Shown: positions 33,588 to 44,690 of the stretch, in pieces | How the letters are laid out: every line of letters starts with the position of its first letter | How positions within the stretch are numbered: the stretch's first letter is position 1 | NCBI GenBank assembly: GCA_026874595.1 | Contig: CM049311.1 | Coordinates: forward strand, 36,497,176 to 36,561,175 | DNA length: 64,000 nt | Source of the DNA: Sipunculus nudus | Lineage: Eukaryota; Annelida; Sipuncula; Golfingiida; Sipunculidae | Reading direction: 5' to 3' | Made by a program: the position numbers and the translations under genes | The notes under the pieces: generated by a model | What the model saw: the letters and a program-made list of their open reading frames with translations, nothing else | Databases searched by the model: none | What the model was told of the DNA's origin: nothing

Positions 33588-34514
33588 TATACACATTTGG
33601 CGTAAGGATGTTTTTTTCTTCCGTTGAACAACATGGGCACGGCACCGCAATGCCGGAGTGATGGCAATTGTATATATAAGCCATCTATACTGTGAAAATA
33701 ATCTGAAGAAAGTATATGACTGTATATATAAAAGAGAAAGTTCATGAAAGATAATTTGTATAACTTGAAGCTAAAAGGACATCACGATAAACGACGATTT
33801 TTTATGTCAATTGATGGAGGTCTTTGATATGATAACAAACACATATATGTCATTGAAGGCTCTTGCACGCGGAAATGCAACTTAAAGCTCCCAGTGTGGA
33901 GCAAGACCAAGCCCCTTCCAAAGAAATAACTTCAGCCTTGGTTCGTTGCTTTGTTCTAAATTAAATTAACACAAAATGTATTTCCAGATTTTTTAGAAAA
34001 TTTGCAGTGTGGGTAAGCGTAAGACCGTAGGAACAATCCATTACATTTTGGCGGTAATCATCTTCAGCAAAAAATTTTTCTTATATACCATTATGAAAAA
34101 AAATCCCATTGTTCCCACGTAGAAGCCGCCCATTCGAATGCATTTGTTCTGCCACTCGCCAGGTGAAACTGGTTCACTGAAGCATGACAGTGTTTATACA
34201 TGAAAAGCATACACTTAAACACATGACTGATAAGTTGATTCTAGTGGAGGGTTTTAGGCTTCGACTTCAGAATCTAGTTTGTTAATAGTATCATTGTCAC
34301 TATTTTTTAAAGATTTACTGGTAATATATTTTCATATTCTAAAGTCCCTGGGGATTGTGCATCCCAAAAAATTGTGTGTGCAAAATACAACTTGTCCTAG
34401 ATGAGCGCATTTCCGATACGAAGGCAAAAACAGGCCGAATTTCGATGGCCAAATCAGAATGGAAGCAGGTAAATCTTTGTGTAGAAAAAAGACAACTACC
34501 TATTAATTATATAG
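33587..34514. other. Intergenic, nothing recognised
   Basis: AT-rich unique sequence. Confidence 0.55.
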
Positions 34515-34671
34515 TGCTACGAAGACAAATAAATGAGGGGAAAATCCTGGGCCTATCCGGGAGTCGAACCCAGGTCGGTGGCGTACAAGTCCAGCGAGCC
34601 AACCGCTTCGCTAGCAAAAGCAAGCTTCACTAGCGAGAGAGTTCGGTCCGCTTTTATGTCACCCCGTTACA
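34515..34671 (-). mobile_element. Solo LTR of the TRIM-like element
   Basis: A single 157-bp LTR, reading on the minus strand from TGTAACGGGGTGACAT to CTTCGTAGCA, with the tRNA-like boxes (TAGCGAAGCGG and GGTTCGACTCC). It is flanked by an exact 4-bp duplication, ATAG (34511-34514 and 34672-34675). A lone LTR inside one duplication is the usual product of recombination between the two LTRs of one insertion. Confidence 0.75.
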
Positions 34672-35276
34672 ATAGATATATCGCACGTTTAAAATTTGCA
34701 GCTAAAGGTATTATTTAACACAAACAGGAAGATATTATGTTTCACCTTAGTTCTCTTGTCTGTCTATTAGCAATTTCATAAATAATATTATGAAGGTATT
34801 TTTATGCCTTTATGCGGAGGGTTTGGGTTACACCCGAGGGACAAGCCATTAATTTTTAGGTAATCGGAATCATTATTATATACATATTTCTAATTCAATG
34901 GATTATATATCATAGTGACAGAGGGCGGTCCATTTGTCAATAGGAAGACCGCTCAGTTCTTAGGTATAAGGAAAATCATTTGTTTATAAAATGACCAGGT
35001 GGACCAGTTTCGCTGAACGTATAATTGTGCACAAGACAGGAAACGGTTGAAAAAAAATCCTAGCGGGGTTACCAGGTACACGACTACCCTCGCAGCTTGT
35101 TTTTATTACAATGGAAAAAGTTTCGGAATTAAAAAAAAGAGTACCAGAATATAATGATTTAAAGACACTGATATTTTGTTTAAAAGGATAATTATTACTC
35201 TCGCACCCGATGGGAGTATGACTGTTTATTTGTGTAAATGTATGTATAACTTTCTATCAAAACATAAAAAAATACA
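34672..35276. other. Intergenic, nothing recognised
   Basis: AT-rich unique sequence. Confidence 0.55.
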
Positions 35277-35311
35277 CCACACACACACACATATATATAT
35301 GTGTGTGTGTA
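35277..35311. repeat. (CA)n(TA)n(TG)n palindromic microsatellite
   Basis: The tract reads CACACACA, then TATATATA, then TGTGTGTG, so it is an almost perfect inverted repeat that could form a cruciform. Confidence 0.9.
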
Positions 35312-35409
35312 TGTGGCTGGATATAGGGGAATCAATGGGAAATCTTGAAAATAGAATAATATACGCTCCCCCTCCCTTTTCTGAGATCTTGTATTTGCCC
35401 CTGTATAAA

Positions 35410-36070
35410 TTTATCCAAAATGATTAACAAACCTTTCCCGTAGAAGTTTGGCAGTTAGCTTTGCTTTCTGTCCCTTACAGGGTATAGCCTGTGCATACCT
35501 GGTGAGACAGTCTGTAATAATAAGGACGTGTTCGATTCCACCTTTTGCAGCATGAAGTTTCAAGAAGTCGATGCAGGAACATGTCCTGTTAGTGAAAGAA
35601 AGCCATTCTAAGCTGTGTGCAGGACAAGGTTACAGTCTTTGTAACACCCGAGTCTGTACAGAAAGCTTAAGTTCAATTGTCAGGGGTGTCACTTCGCAAG
35701 TATACAAAATGTATATTGAGCTTATCTATCACAAAAAGCTCTTATGCGGATGAAATAACAACCCTAATCAAATTGAATACTGTATTAACAGACCCGGTTA
35801 AACACTTGTTGTTACCATTTTGATTCTGATCAAGAAAGGCAGCAATGCCGTCTCGTTAGGCATCTGTATGCAGAATAAAGGGTAAACAGAAATCTGCAAA
35901 GGCAAAGAGGGGAGCAGAGGTCAATTTTTCAATTAGTTCATCAAAAGCCTTTTGATGTTGCTCATTCCACATTAAAGGAAAGGGTTTCTTGGAAGTAGAT
36001 TTTACAGATTTATCCCCTTTTAAAAGATCATATAGGGTTTTAACCTTTCGTCGGTAACATATGATTTCGA
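35410..36070 (-). mobile_element. Ty3/Gypsy retrotransposon fossil (RNase H and integrase parts)
   Basis: On the minus strand, about 36070-35815 reads as the reverse transcriptase/RNase H junction of a Ty3/Gypsy polyprotein: YDLLKGD, then WNEQHQKAFDELIEKLTSAP and FILHTDA, matching the family pattern of WxxxxxxAFxxLKxxLxxxPvL and FxLxTDAS. About 35590-35415 reads as the integrase core (CIDFLKLHAAKGGIEHVLI, then RYAQAIP). No LTRs were found at its ends and it is clearly broken, with several interruptions, so it is an old remnant. Confidence 0.8.
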
Positions 36071-36354
36071 AAGATACTGTGACCTTCCTGAAAAAGGCCT
36101 ACCTGAACAAAAGAAAATATATGTATGGACGAACTGCCTACACGGAGAGTCAGCGCTGGTCTGAATCTCTTGGACAGTGCGTCCTGAGCAAAACCGGTCC
36201 CTATGAGTAAAACTGGTTTGCAAGCAAGTATGACCAGCGAAACAACTAAATGGTTAGCGATATGGCCGTTGTACTTGAAAAATAATAATTGAGCCTATGA
36301 GTGATAATAAAGGGTACAAAAAAGATGAAAGGGAGCCTATATTGAACGAACCTT

Positions 36355-36356
<2 letters not shown>

Positions 36357-36434
<78 letters not shown>
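36357..36434. repeat. (AT)n then (GA)n microsatellite
   Basis: About 21 AT units followed by about 17 GA units. Confidence 0.97.
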
Positions 36435-36436
<2 letters not shown>

Positions 36437-37883
36437 AAAATGTTCAACCTTCACTCTTTAAATATCTAGTCCTCAAATGGCATTAATGTATATTTAATCA
36501 AACGGGCACCAATAGCAGGATTAACAGATAACCTCAAGAACAGGGATAAATAAAATACTGGCAACCCTGAGGCAGCTAGTACGTGAACCTGTGCACACAT
36601 AAAACCACACGTTGGTTTTTCTGCATGATTCTGCGTGATTTAGATATTCAAATTACCCAGACAAGTGAAGAGTTACTCCCGCAAATGACCATTACATCAA
36701 GTCCAAATTATATTTGATTGCTGGTACAAGATGTGTCGTGTGTCCCCTGACGGAGTAGATCATGATTTATAAGTAAATCTAATGGCGTGATCTAATCTAT
36801 GACGGTTTGGTCCAGAGATTAGTTTAATCCACACGGTACCGTATCAGCTTGCCTCGTTTTGACAGGTTTTGCTTTCAACATAACCGCGATGTCCCTCAAG
36901 GATTTGGAAACTTTGAATGGGAATTGTAATAAGCTGTACATTGCATTTTTATTTATTTGAACTGTCATGTTTGGTCATAAAATATATTTTCTCATGCTCC
37001 CACAACAGGGTCCCTGCTCAAAACAGAATAATCTTCTATTCTTATCACGCATTTGTTATATACTACAGTGGCATTTAATCCCCTTCGCTTTAACCAATGC
37101 TTATTTTAGCCCAGTTTGCCGTGTTTCACCCTCAGGGCGGTTGAACCTTGACGAAGAACGTATTAAAATAAGCAAGAGCGAGGTTTTGCACTGTGCACCC
37201 ATCACAAAGGATTAAGCACCTTAAGTTGTTTTGAACCCATATCGGAACCATAATGTTAACAATATTTTAAACCTTGTATAGTGTTCCTTCTGGTGATATG
37301 AATAAATTTTTTTTTAATTTTCATTATTTTCAAATGACATTTTATTATTTTAAAAAGTACGTTATTTAAACACCAAGTAGAATCCAGCCACTTTTTAACA
37401 GGCTAATATTTAACTACACGCACAATATCCCAAAAACGTTTTTTCCTTTATAATGTCTCCTTATCCATTTTAAAACATTAATATTATAAATTTTGATTTA
37501 AAAAAAATATTTTCATTTAAAATGAAGAAATACACACGATAGAGGAAAAACATTAAATACTCTTGATGTCTTATATTAAATTTAAATGACTTTTGGTTTA
37601 TTTTGAATTAGGGGTTTTCCCAGTGGTGCTACCTTTAACCCGCGACATCTCGCATTTTCTGGTATCATTTCTATTCTTAGCTCTGAGTTATCTTTGGATT
37701 AATCCGGCTATATTTTCTCTTATAATTAGGTGCCAAAAGGAACCTTTCATTCTCGTACTGTACCAATTTACAAAAAAAAAAGAACACTTATAACGATAAA
37801 CACCCTCAAGGCTGTTTAGAAATAACTAGCCGATTAGTTAAGGGACCAATTTACTAAATTTCTAATATTAATTTCGAGCACTA

Positions 37884-37923
<40 letters not shown>

Positions 37924-40289
37924 ATGGTGTGTGTATGTAAATAATGTCACAGGTAAAATTATAATTCGGCCAGCCTAGGCGAAATTAAAATTTTGATTTA
38001 GCCAAGCAATTTAAATCTCTTTTAGGAAAAATAAAAACGATGACCTTGCCCCGACGAGTTTTTAAATTAAATTTTAAGATTAAGATTTGAATATTAAGTA
38101 TTAAAATTTTATGTTAGTAAAACATACAATAATATATGTTAGCTTTAATTAATACAAGACATGACCCTCATTTAAGCCACACAAAGCATCAAAAGCTACA
38201 TATAGCTCTTTGTGACCCTGTTTAATGTGTATGTAAATCGAGACGTTTGCCCATAATCAAAATGTCGACTCTGTGTCTCCCGGCTAGGCCCACGGACGAA
38301 GTGAAACTTCATTAGTTAGGCGACCTAGGGCAAACTTCCATCCGTTAAGGTATCACGTTATTTGGAGTATCACGGTGGAGCCGGACGAGATTTGCCACAA
38401 CAAAGCAAAGTTCTTCTCTCCATTTCCTGGCCTTTGGCAGAGTGAACGCCGGGATTGTCGCTGAAATGAACCATCCCACTTTGTTCTCCCTGAGATTTAT
38501 ACTTCAAAGTTCCACGAAAATCAAACTCCCCACACATCCACTAATACTAAATATGAAGTACCGTGCCATGGAACACAGGGTTTTAACTCTCCCTGCCTAT
38601 TTAACACATTTAAACACTGCTCGTATGTGTTAAAAATTGCTTGGTTCAGGCGTTACAATACTGGTTGTATACTCTTGATTCCGACACAAGACCTGTAACA
38701 TCCCGTTTTTAGTCCGTATGTAAAATAGCAGCCCCCATAAGTGTTTTCCATATTTTTGCAATATCAAGGTTTGGTAAGGGCACGGAAATACAAAAGGTTA
38801 GTACTTCGAGGACAGTCTCAAGGTTTGAATCTATCTGCGGAGAGTATTTTGTGGCCAAAATACCCGTATCTACCAAGGAGAAGCCGGAGGAACGATCTTG
38901 ATATGACCGCGCCCTCATCCGAAAATGGTAGTGTTAGGACGCCAGCGTCCTCTTAGGATCCTGTTGATCAAAAGTTTTTCTTTTTCATAAAAAAATTGCT
39001 CAAATATTATCCTGCCTCACGTTGTAATATGTAAAATATTACTCATTCTTTAACAGTTCTCCGGAACAATTAGTTTACTTCTCACCCTGGCAAGTTAGCT
39101 TCGCTGAGATCACTTGTATACCTTCTATCGTACTTGTATCACTTGTATAGCCCCTACATGCTTAAACCATACGCATGCGTATTCGTAAAGAAATGGGTAC
39201 ACTGCGCAGAATCGGACTCACAAAAATATGAATCTGCTGATTTGGATTTATCGGCGTCACGTCCGTCACCGCGGCTTCTAAATACACAGGTGGCGTTGGT
39301 AAAATGCAATGAAGAGGGTGATGATATCCATATAAGTACGTTGGAAAAGAACTGATTCAAGGGAAATTACATCAACAGGGGTGTTTTTGTGGTAAGGATT
39401 TCGCGGATTAAGTAATATTTTGCAAGCATGCGCATGTGAAATGTAAACATAAGATGATTCCTTGAAGTATTATAAATTTTGATTTTTGAAGTTGACAGTT
39501 CAGATAAGTAGGCCTGGCCGTCCCACATTGCCTAAAAGGAAGTGGCTAATTTTAGAAGAAACGACCTCTGGCGGAAAGGAGAGGAAATTATCAAAATTTT
39601 ATTAATACGACATTTCAAGACGGATCACCTAGAGGAAATTCCTGCTTTTGCAGCAATTAACTATAAAATGCAACACATGGCCCCATTTCTGGACATACAC
39701 CAAACCCTAGGAAAGTCCATTTTCGGTCCAGCAGAAATTCCTTCGCAAATGTCAATTTTGACATATAGTAGCTATGTGCTGTCTGTCATTCTACTCAAAT
39801 TTGTCAGATGCGAGCGCGATGAATGTGTTTGAAGGAAAATAGATGACCGGGTATGTTAGATTGTATGAGTTATGAATCACGCGGGGATCTGTATTTATGC
39901 CGGAACCTATTGCGGAGCGCTGAATACAAAGATATAACCTGTCACGAGAAGAGAAAAGACTTTGACACGTGTATTCAGACTCCGGATCAATTCAGACAGG
40001 GGGAATGTAGAACGATATTTGAGACAGTAAACGTATATTCGGCATTTGTGAGAATAATAACGCTCCATTAGCCGACACTGGTATAGCACGCGTCTGAGGT
40101 AGCAAATGTTTTAGCTTTACGAAAAGAATAATTGTTCTGCGGATACTAGGACAATAAATATATCCCTCCATTTTTTAAATACCGGCTTAACTAAGTATGT
40201 AAGTCTGCGGTCTTCCATTTCGGTTTCGGACTACGTTTTAAGGCAGTGGCATATACTCTCATTTTATATTCTTGTGTTAACCAGACCCG
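36435..40289. other. Intergenic, no supported gene
   Basis: An (AT)n tract lies at 37882-37925. Segments at 38220-38460 and 39130-39830 are more GC-balanced, with moderate plus-strand open frames (39134-39355 and 39542-39832) that I cannot match to any family. They could be exons of an unrecognised gene, but no splice structure was convincing. Confidence 0.45.
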
Positions 40290-40505
40290 GTAACTAGTGC
40301 ACCTGCGTGCCCTGGATTTGTTTCATTGCTTGGTCATACTACACTTTGTGAGCGAAACACGGCCGTTGGACACAGCGTTCCCATATAGTCTGCAGAGCGC
40401 TCACCCTGGGTAGGGACCGACTCTGAAAAATCTCACCGCCTTGGATGAGATTCCAACGCACGACCTCCTGGTTTTTGTCCTGTGCTCTACCCAAGACCAT
40501 GGAAA
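40290..40505 (-). mobile_element. tRNA-derived SINE-like copy
   Basis: On the minus strand TTGGGTAGAGCAC resembles an A box and GTGCGTTGGAATCTC, about 40 bp later, resembles a B box in T-arm context. A further 140 bp of unrelated body follows. No A-tail or flanking duplication was confirmed. Confidence 0.45.
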
Positions 40506-41749
40506 TTAATATATGCTGCAAGCAACGATCTTTTTGTTCTAATTGACTGGTCGAAACACCATGCGTGCAATTTACCAGATTGCCAGGAAAAAATACAATT
40601 TGACTTAATTATACACATGATTAATGCAAGTTTAGTCCACTTTCAATCATGCTTTTAAAACGGTCTATTCTGATATCTGACGTTTATTAAATTATGATAA
40701 TTCCTCCAAACTTTTATACAAATAAGCTAAAAAGCGCCGACTCCACGTTGCACAGGATGTCCATACGTTTATATCCACGTGTTAACGTGTCACCCATACA
40801 TGCCAAACAGGACATCCGGGGGCATATCAGACGATTCAGACAAAATGACCAAAAAAAAAAAAAAAATTCATATTTTTTCACCACCAACAATTAGTGTCCT
40901 TTCAGTTTATGCTCATGTGCAATCAGCCTCCTCCGGTTACATGTTTTTTTGCATGCCAACACGGACATTATTCACTAACAGCTTGAAGATAAACAAACTC
41001 TAACCACCGATACTGAGCGTTATAAGAACCTTTCGTTGCAGGAATTACCTGCCGATCCTGAAAACGCCAAATCACATAAATTTTACAAATATAGCAAGTG
41101 AATGACTGGCTTCAATAAACCGAAGCATGAGTGCTAATTAGCATTAAAAATTATCTATTGAACAAATGAGTATTTTGTGTGGAACATTCAGTAATGCCCA
41201 TTAAAATATTGTATTTAATTAATACAAGGACAAATTTCGATTCAGGGAAGTCTGAATCTTCTCTGATGTGTAATTCATGTGCTGCATGAACGAATCACTA
41301 CACCCAAGCATAATGTCCTTATATGACAACATTTACAAACAAGCTTGTATGTGACAATTTTTCCATCATTCAATCGTTACTTGAGAAATTAATATGCAAA
41401 ATATCTACTGGTATAATGCAGTATACAAAAGCTTAGGTTAATACTTGGTCCGGAATACATGTCCAGCACACACTAGTATGAGAGGAATATACAATTGTAT
41501 ATATATATATATATACTCCTTATGTAAGATATACTGTAAATATATAATACTGACAATATCTGCATGAAAAATTAGTAATCTTTTTTTTTCAGTTGATAAA
41601 ACTCATACTGAGTAATTTGGCCATCAAAAACTATTTTAAAGTGCAATAAGATTCTTGAAGGGAAAGGCTATACCGATATTATGGGAAGGTTCTAATAAAA
41701 AACAGTCACAGACGATTGTGAGATTAAATACCAATGTATTTACATTTTA
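40506..41749. other. Intergenic, nothing recognised
   Basis: A poly-A run at 40852-40865 and a short AT tract at 41498-41514. Confidence 0.5.
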
Positions 41750-41905
41750 AAAGGTGGTATTTACAGTTGCATTTAAATGCACAGCTGTCATTAACTCTGC
41801 TTTTGCATTTAAACGCAGAGGTTTCATTTTGTATTTGCATTTGAATGCAGAGTTATGACTTTACATTTGCATATGTTTTCAAATACAAATGCAAATGCCA
41901 TTCTT
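41750..41905. promoter_or_regulatory. Cluster of octamer-like ATTTGCAT motifs
   Basis: At least six occurrences of TTGCATTT, GCATTTAAATGCA, ATTTGCAT or ATGCAAAT lie on both strands within 155 bp. ATGCAAAT is the binding site of POU/Oct factors. The cluster could also be a small degenerate repeat. No gene is adjacent. Confidence 0.4.
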
Positions 41906-43829
41906 CATGTATTATATTGTAATTGTAATATAAAAATGATTTTACCGGTCTTTTGTCTGATGATTTGTAAATTATGTAAATCCTATATTTTAAAAACTCT
42001 TCTGTATTATCCTATATTTTCATAATTTATTTAAGAAATCCTATAGATTTTTCCCAAGTTTATTATTTAAGTTTAATTCCATTTAGGAAATAAAGAGAAA
42101 TGCTAGCAAGTACGAACTGTATCATTGCAAAGGTGAGTGATAGCGTAGTTAACTCGCCCATGGGTAATTGCCAGGTATTCCTCCCTGTGGTAATTGAAGC
42201 AGAGTGGACTAGCTGGCCATGCAGGCAGAAAGCTGGTCATAATAGACTAAGCTTCCCACTGGAAGTTCATTGTGGTATATTCTTTATGACTGAAAATGTA
42301 TTAAGTACCACTACCGTGGCTTTTTGTATTTGGCTTTAAAATCAGAATTTTAATTACACACTTCAGTTTACATGTTTATTCGAAGTTTCTTTTATTAAGA
42401 AAGAAATCACGCAGACCAATTAAAGAAGTCGTCAGAAAACAGAAATAAAATTTCTTCGTTAGTTTAAAACGCTTTTTTTATGAAGATATTTAATATTTTG
42501 AGAGGTCATATGAATTCCAAACATTGCTTATTTCAAAGTTTCCTGCGGGTATTGAAACTTTCTTCATTACTTTATTCGAATACAAAGAAAAAGTTCTTGT
42601 GATGGATTTTTTCATATTTTAAAAAAAAGACACATGAATCGCATACACTCCCTCTTTTAAACATGTAAGGTTTTATATGAAATACCTTTCCACTGGCAAT
42701 GAACACAATGGACAATAACTATATTTCAATTCTTCTTATACTGCTACGTATAAAAGACTAAGAAAAAACATAATAAACGTCACGGATTTCATGATAATTT
42801 GAAATAGACGAGAGCTGTATCACTTAACGGTTTGGGTTAATGTTTCTTTATGGGTGAAGGATGATAATTCAAGCGAAAAATCCTGCACCGAAGCTCCGCA
42901 TGGGGCAACCGCCTTCTTGAACCAGTAAAAAGAATAGACTGGTACAGTGCGCCATTATCGGATCGTTGAGCTCATGACCATGCTACCTGATTTTTATTCA
43001 CATCGGGTTGTAGGCGCCCAACTTTTGTAAATGTATGAGGGTATGCATTTACCTCCCGTGCGTGTCTGCTTCTGCTACAACGAATTAGAAACGTAGGCAA
43101 GGAATAAGGAGTGTTTACTTACACCACCTTATACGACCCGTCAATTTATTTTTTAATTTTTGACCAGTTTAGTTTCATCCAAAATAATAAAATGAAGACT
43201 GGCAAACTATTTTTAATTGAACAAGTGAACAATTTGTAATGTCTGAATTTATCATTATCAGAAAATATAAAGATACTTGAGGCCTTAGGACCTGATTCAG
43301 AGTAACAAACTGCTTTACGCCTTGATACACAATTGTAGTTGCCGATAGGTGGCGTTGCGACAGCCCATTCGAAAAATAATTTGAGATTTCTCTCGATTTA
43401 AAAGGAAAATAAGGAAAATGACCCCCTCAGTTCATACGTTGATCATTCCTGACAGTTCAAGACCAAAAACGTGCATCAAAGAGGCGCGGCCATGTACAGT
43501 GGAGTTCCGTGACAAAGGTTTAGTGCGACCACCGTCAATTATAATATAATTCTCTCCTGCATGAACCTTGAAGTTCTGAGGCCAGTCCACCAAAATACCA
43601 TGTGTTTTAATCAAAGCACAGTATATTTAAAAATGTGAGCACATTACATCTCAGAGTCACTTGAGTGGCAAAGTGGCAAAGTGGCAAGGAAAAAATAGTG
43701 GCTTGTCCTTTTGCACACAACTGTGGCTCGAATATAATAAAGCCAAAACTACCACTCCAATCTGTCCCAAATTGTAGGCATTTTGTTTTTGATTAGTTAA
43801 TGATTTGCCAATACTGTCAATTACATTTG
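41906..43829. other. Intergenic, nothing recognised
   Basis: AT-rich unique sequence. A frame at 42100-42339 and one at 43432-43614 (minus) have no known domain. Confidence 0.5.
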
Positions 43830-44160
43830 TGTCAGCGTGGTGGCGTAATGGTTAGGACGTAATGGTTAGGACCATGAGGTTTGTGGGTTCGCGTCTCGTT
43901 CTGGCCACCTCCCGCTCTAAGACTTCCAGCCAAAGTCTTAACCGCAAGCGGGCGCTCTCTGCACCAGGAGTGAATGGGTTCTGGGTATGAGCGCCGAGTA
44001 AATGTAGAACTGTAACCTTCCAGCGCCTGTATATAGCTGCTCCTAGGCAGGCCTAGAACAGTTACAAGAATAAACAGGCACTAAAAGACCAGGAAGGCAC
44101 AGATGTAAAGCCGGATGAGACTAACATCGTCTGGGAAATCAGAATAAAAACCCCCACCTT
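43830..44160 (+). mobile_element. tRNA-derived SINE
   Basis: TGGCGTAATGGTTAGGAC fits an A box and GGGTTCGCGTCTC fits a B box. A 14-bp internal duplication (GTAATGGTTAGGAC twice) lies within the A-box region. A body of about 230 bp follows, ending near AGAATAAAAACCCCC. Pol III would read it from the plus strand. No duplication flanking the element was confirmed. Confidence 0.65.
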
Positions 44161-44424
44161 CTTTTTTTTATTTTTGTGTATGCTTAACATAGCTTAAATC
44201 AAACTGTTTTAATACCAGAAGCAAATTAGCCTGACATTTGAGTGGTAACACGACCGCTCCCCTGCTGGTGACCCGGCGTGGCTATGAGACTGGGTTGTCG
44301 TGGCCAGTCCATGGTCGGTTTTTTTTTCCGGTTCTCCACCCCTAAAAAAACTACCAAACGCCACCATATCGGCCATGGAGTTATTATAACTCGTATAAGT
44401 TATTATAACTACTAGCTTTGAATC
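44161..44424. other. Intergenic, nothing recognised
   Basis: Contains a repeated word, AGTTATTATAACT, itself a palindrome, near 44380-44411. Confidence 0.5.
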
Positions 44425-44690
44425 CATAATTTCAACATGCGACCTCTTACAATCGGGTTCAAGCGTGTACGCGGAATGGCAGAATCCATGAGCGGTTTGG
44501 AGAAACTGAGGGAAATAAAACTGTTAGGGTTCGATAAGGGCTCAGGGACACGAAAGTACTCTGAGGACAGTGTCCTGGGCAGGATATATCTGCAGAGAGA
44601 GAATGTTGGAAAGGGGACGTGTACCGGCAATGTTTAGAGTGGGATAGACTTTTCTTGGACCACGCCCAAATCCACAAATTAGGGGAGGAT
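44425..44690 (-). repeat. Dispersed repeat family B, copy
   Basis: Reverse-oriented match to 10545-10880 and 28355-28530, with ACATGCGAC at one end, TACCGG inside, and TTGGACCACGCCCAAATC at the other end. Overlapping open frames on both strands are not conserved between copies. Confidence 0.5.
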
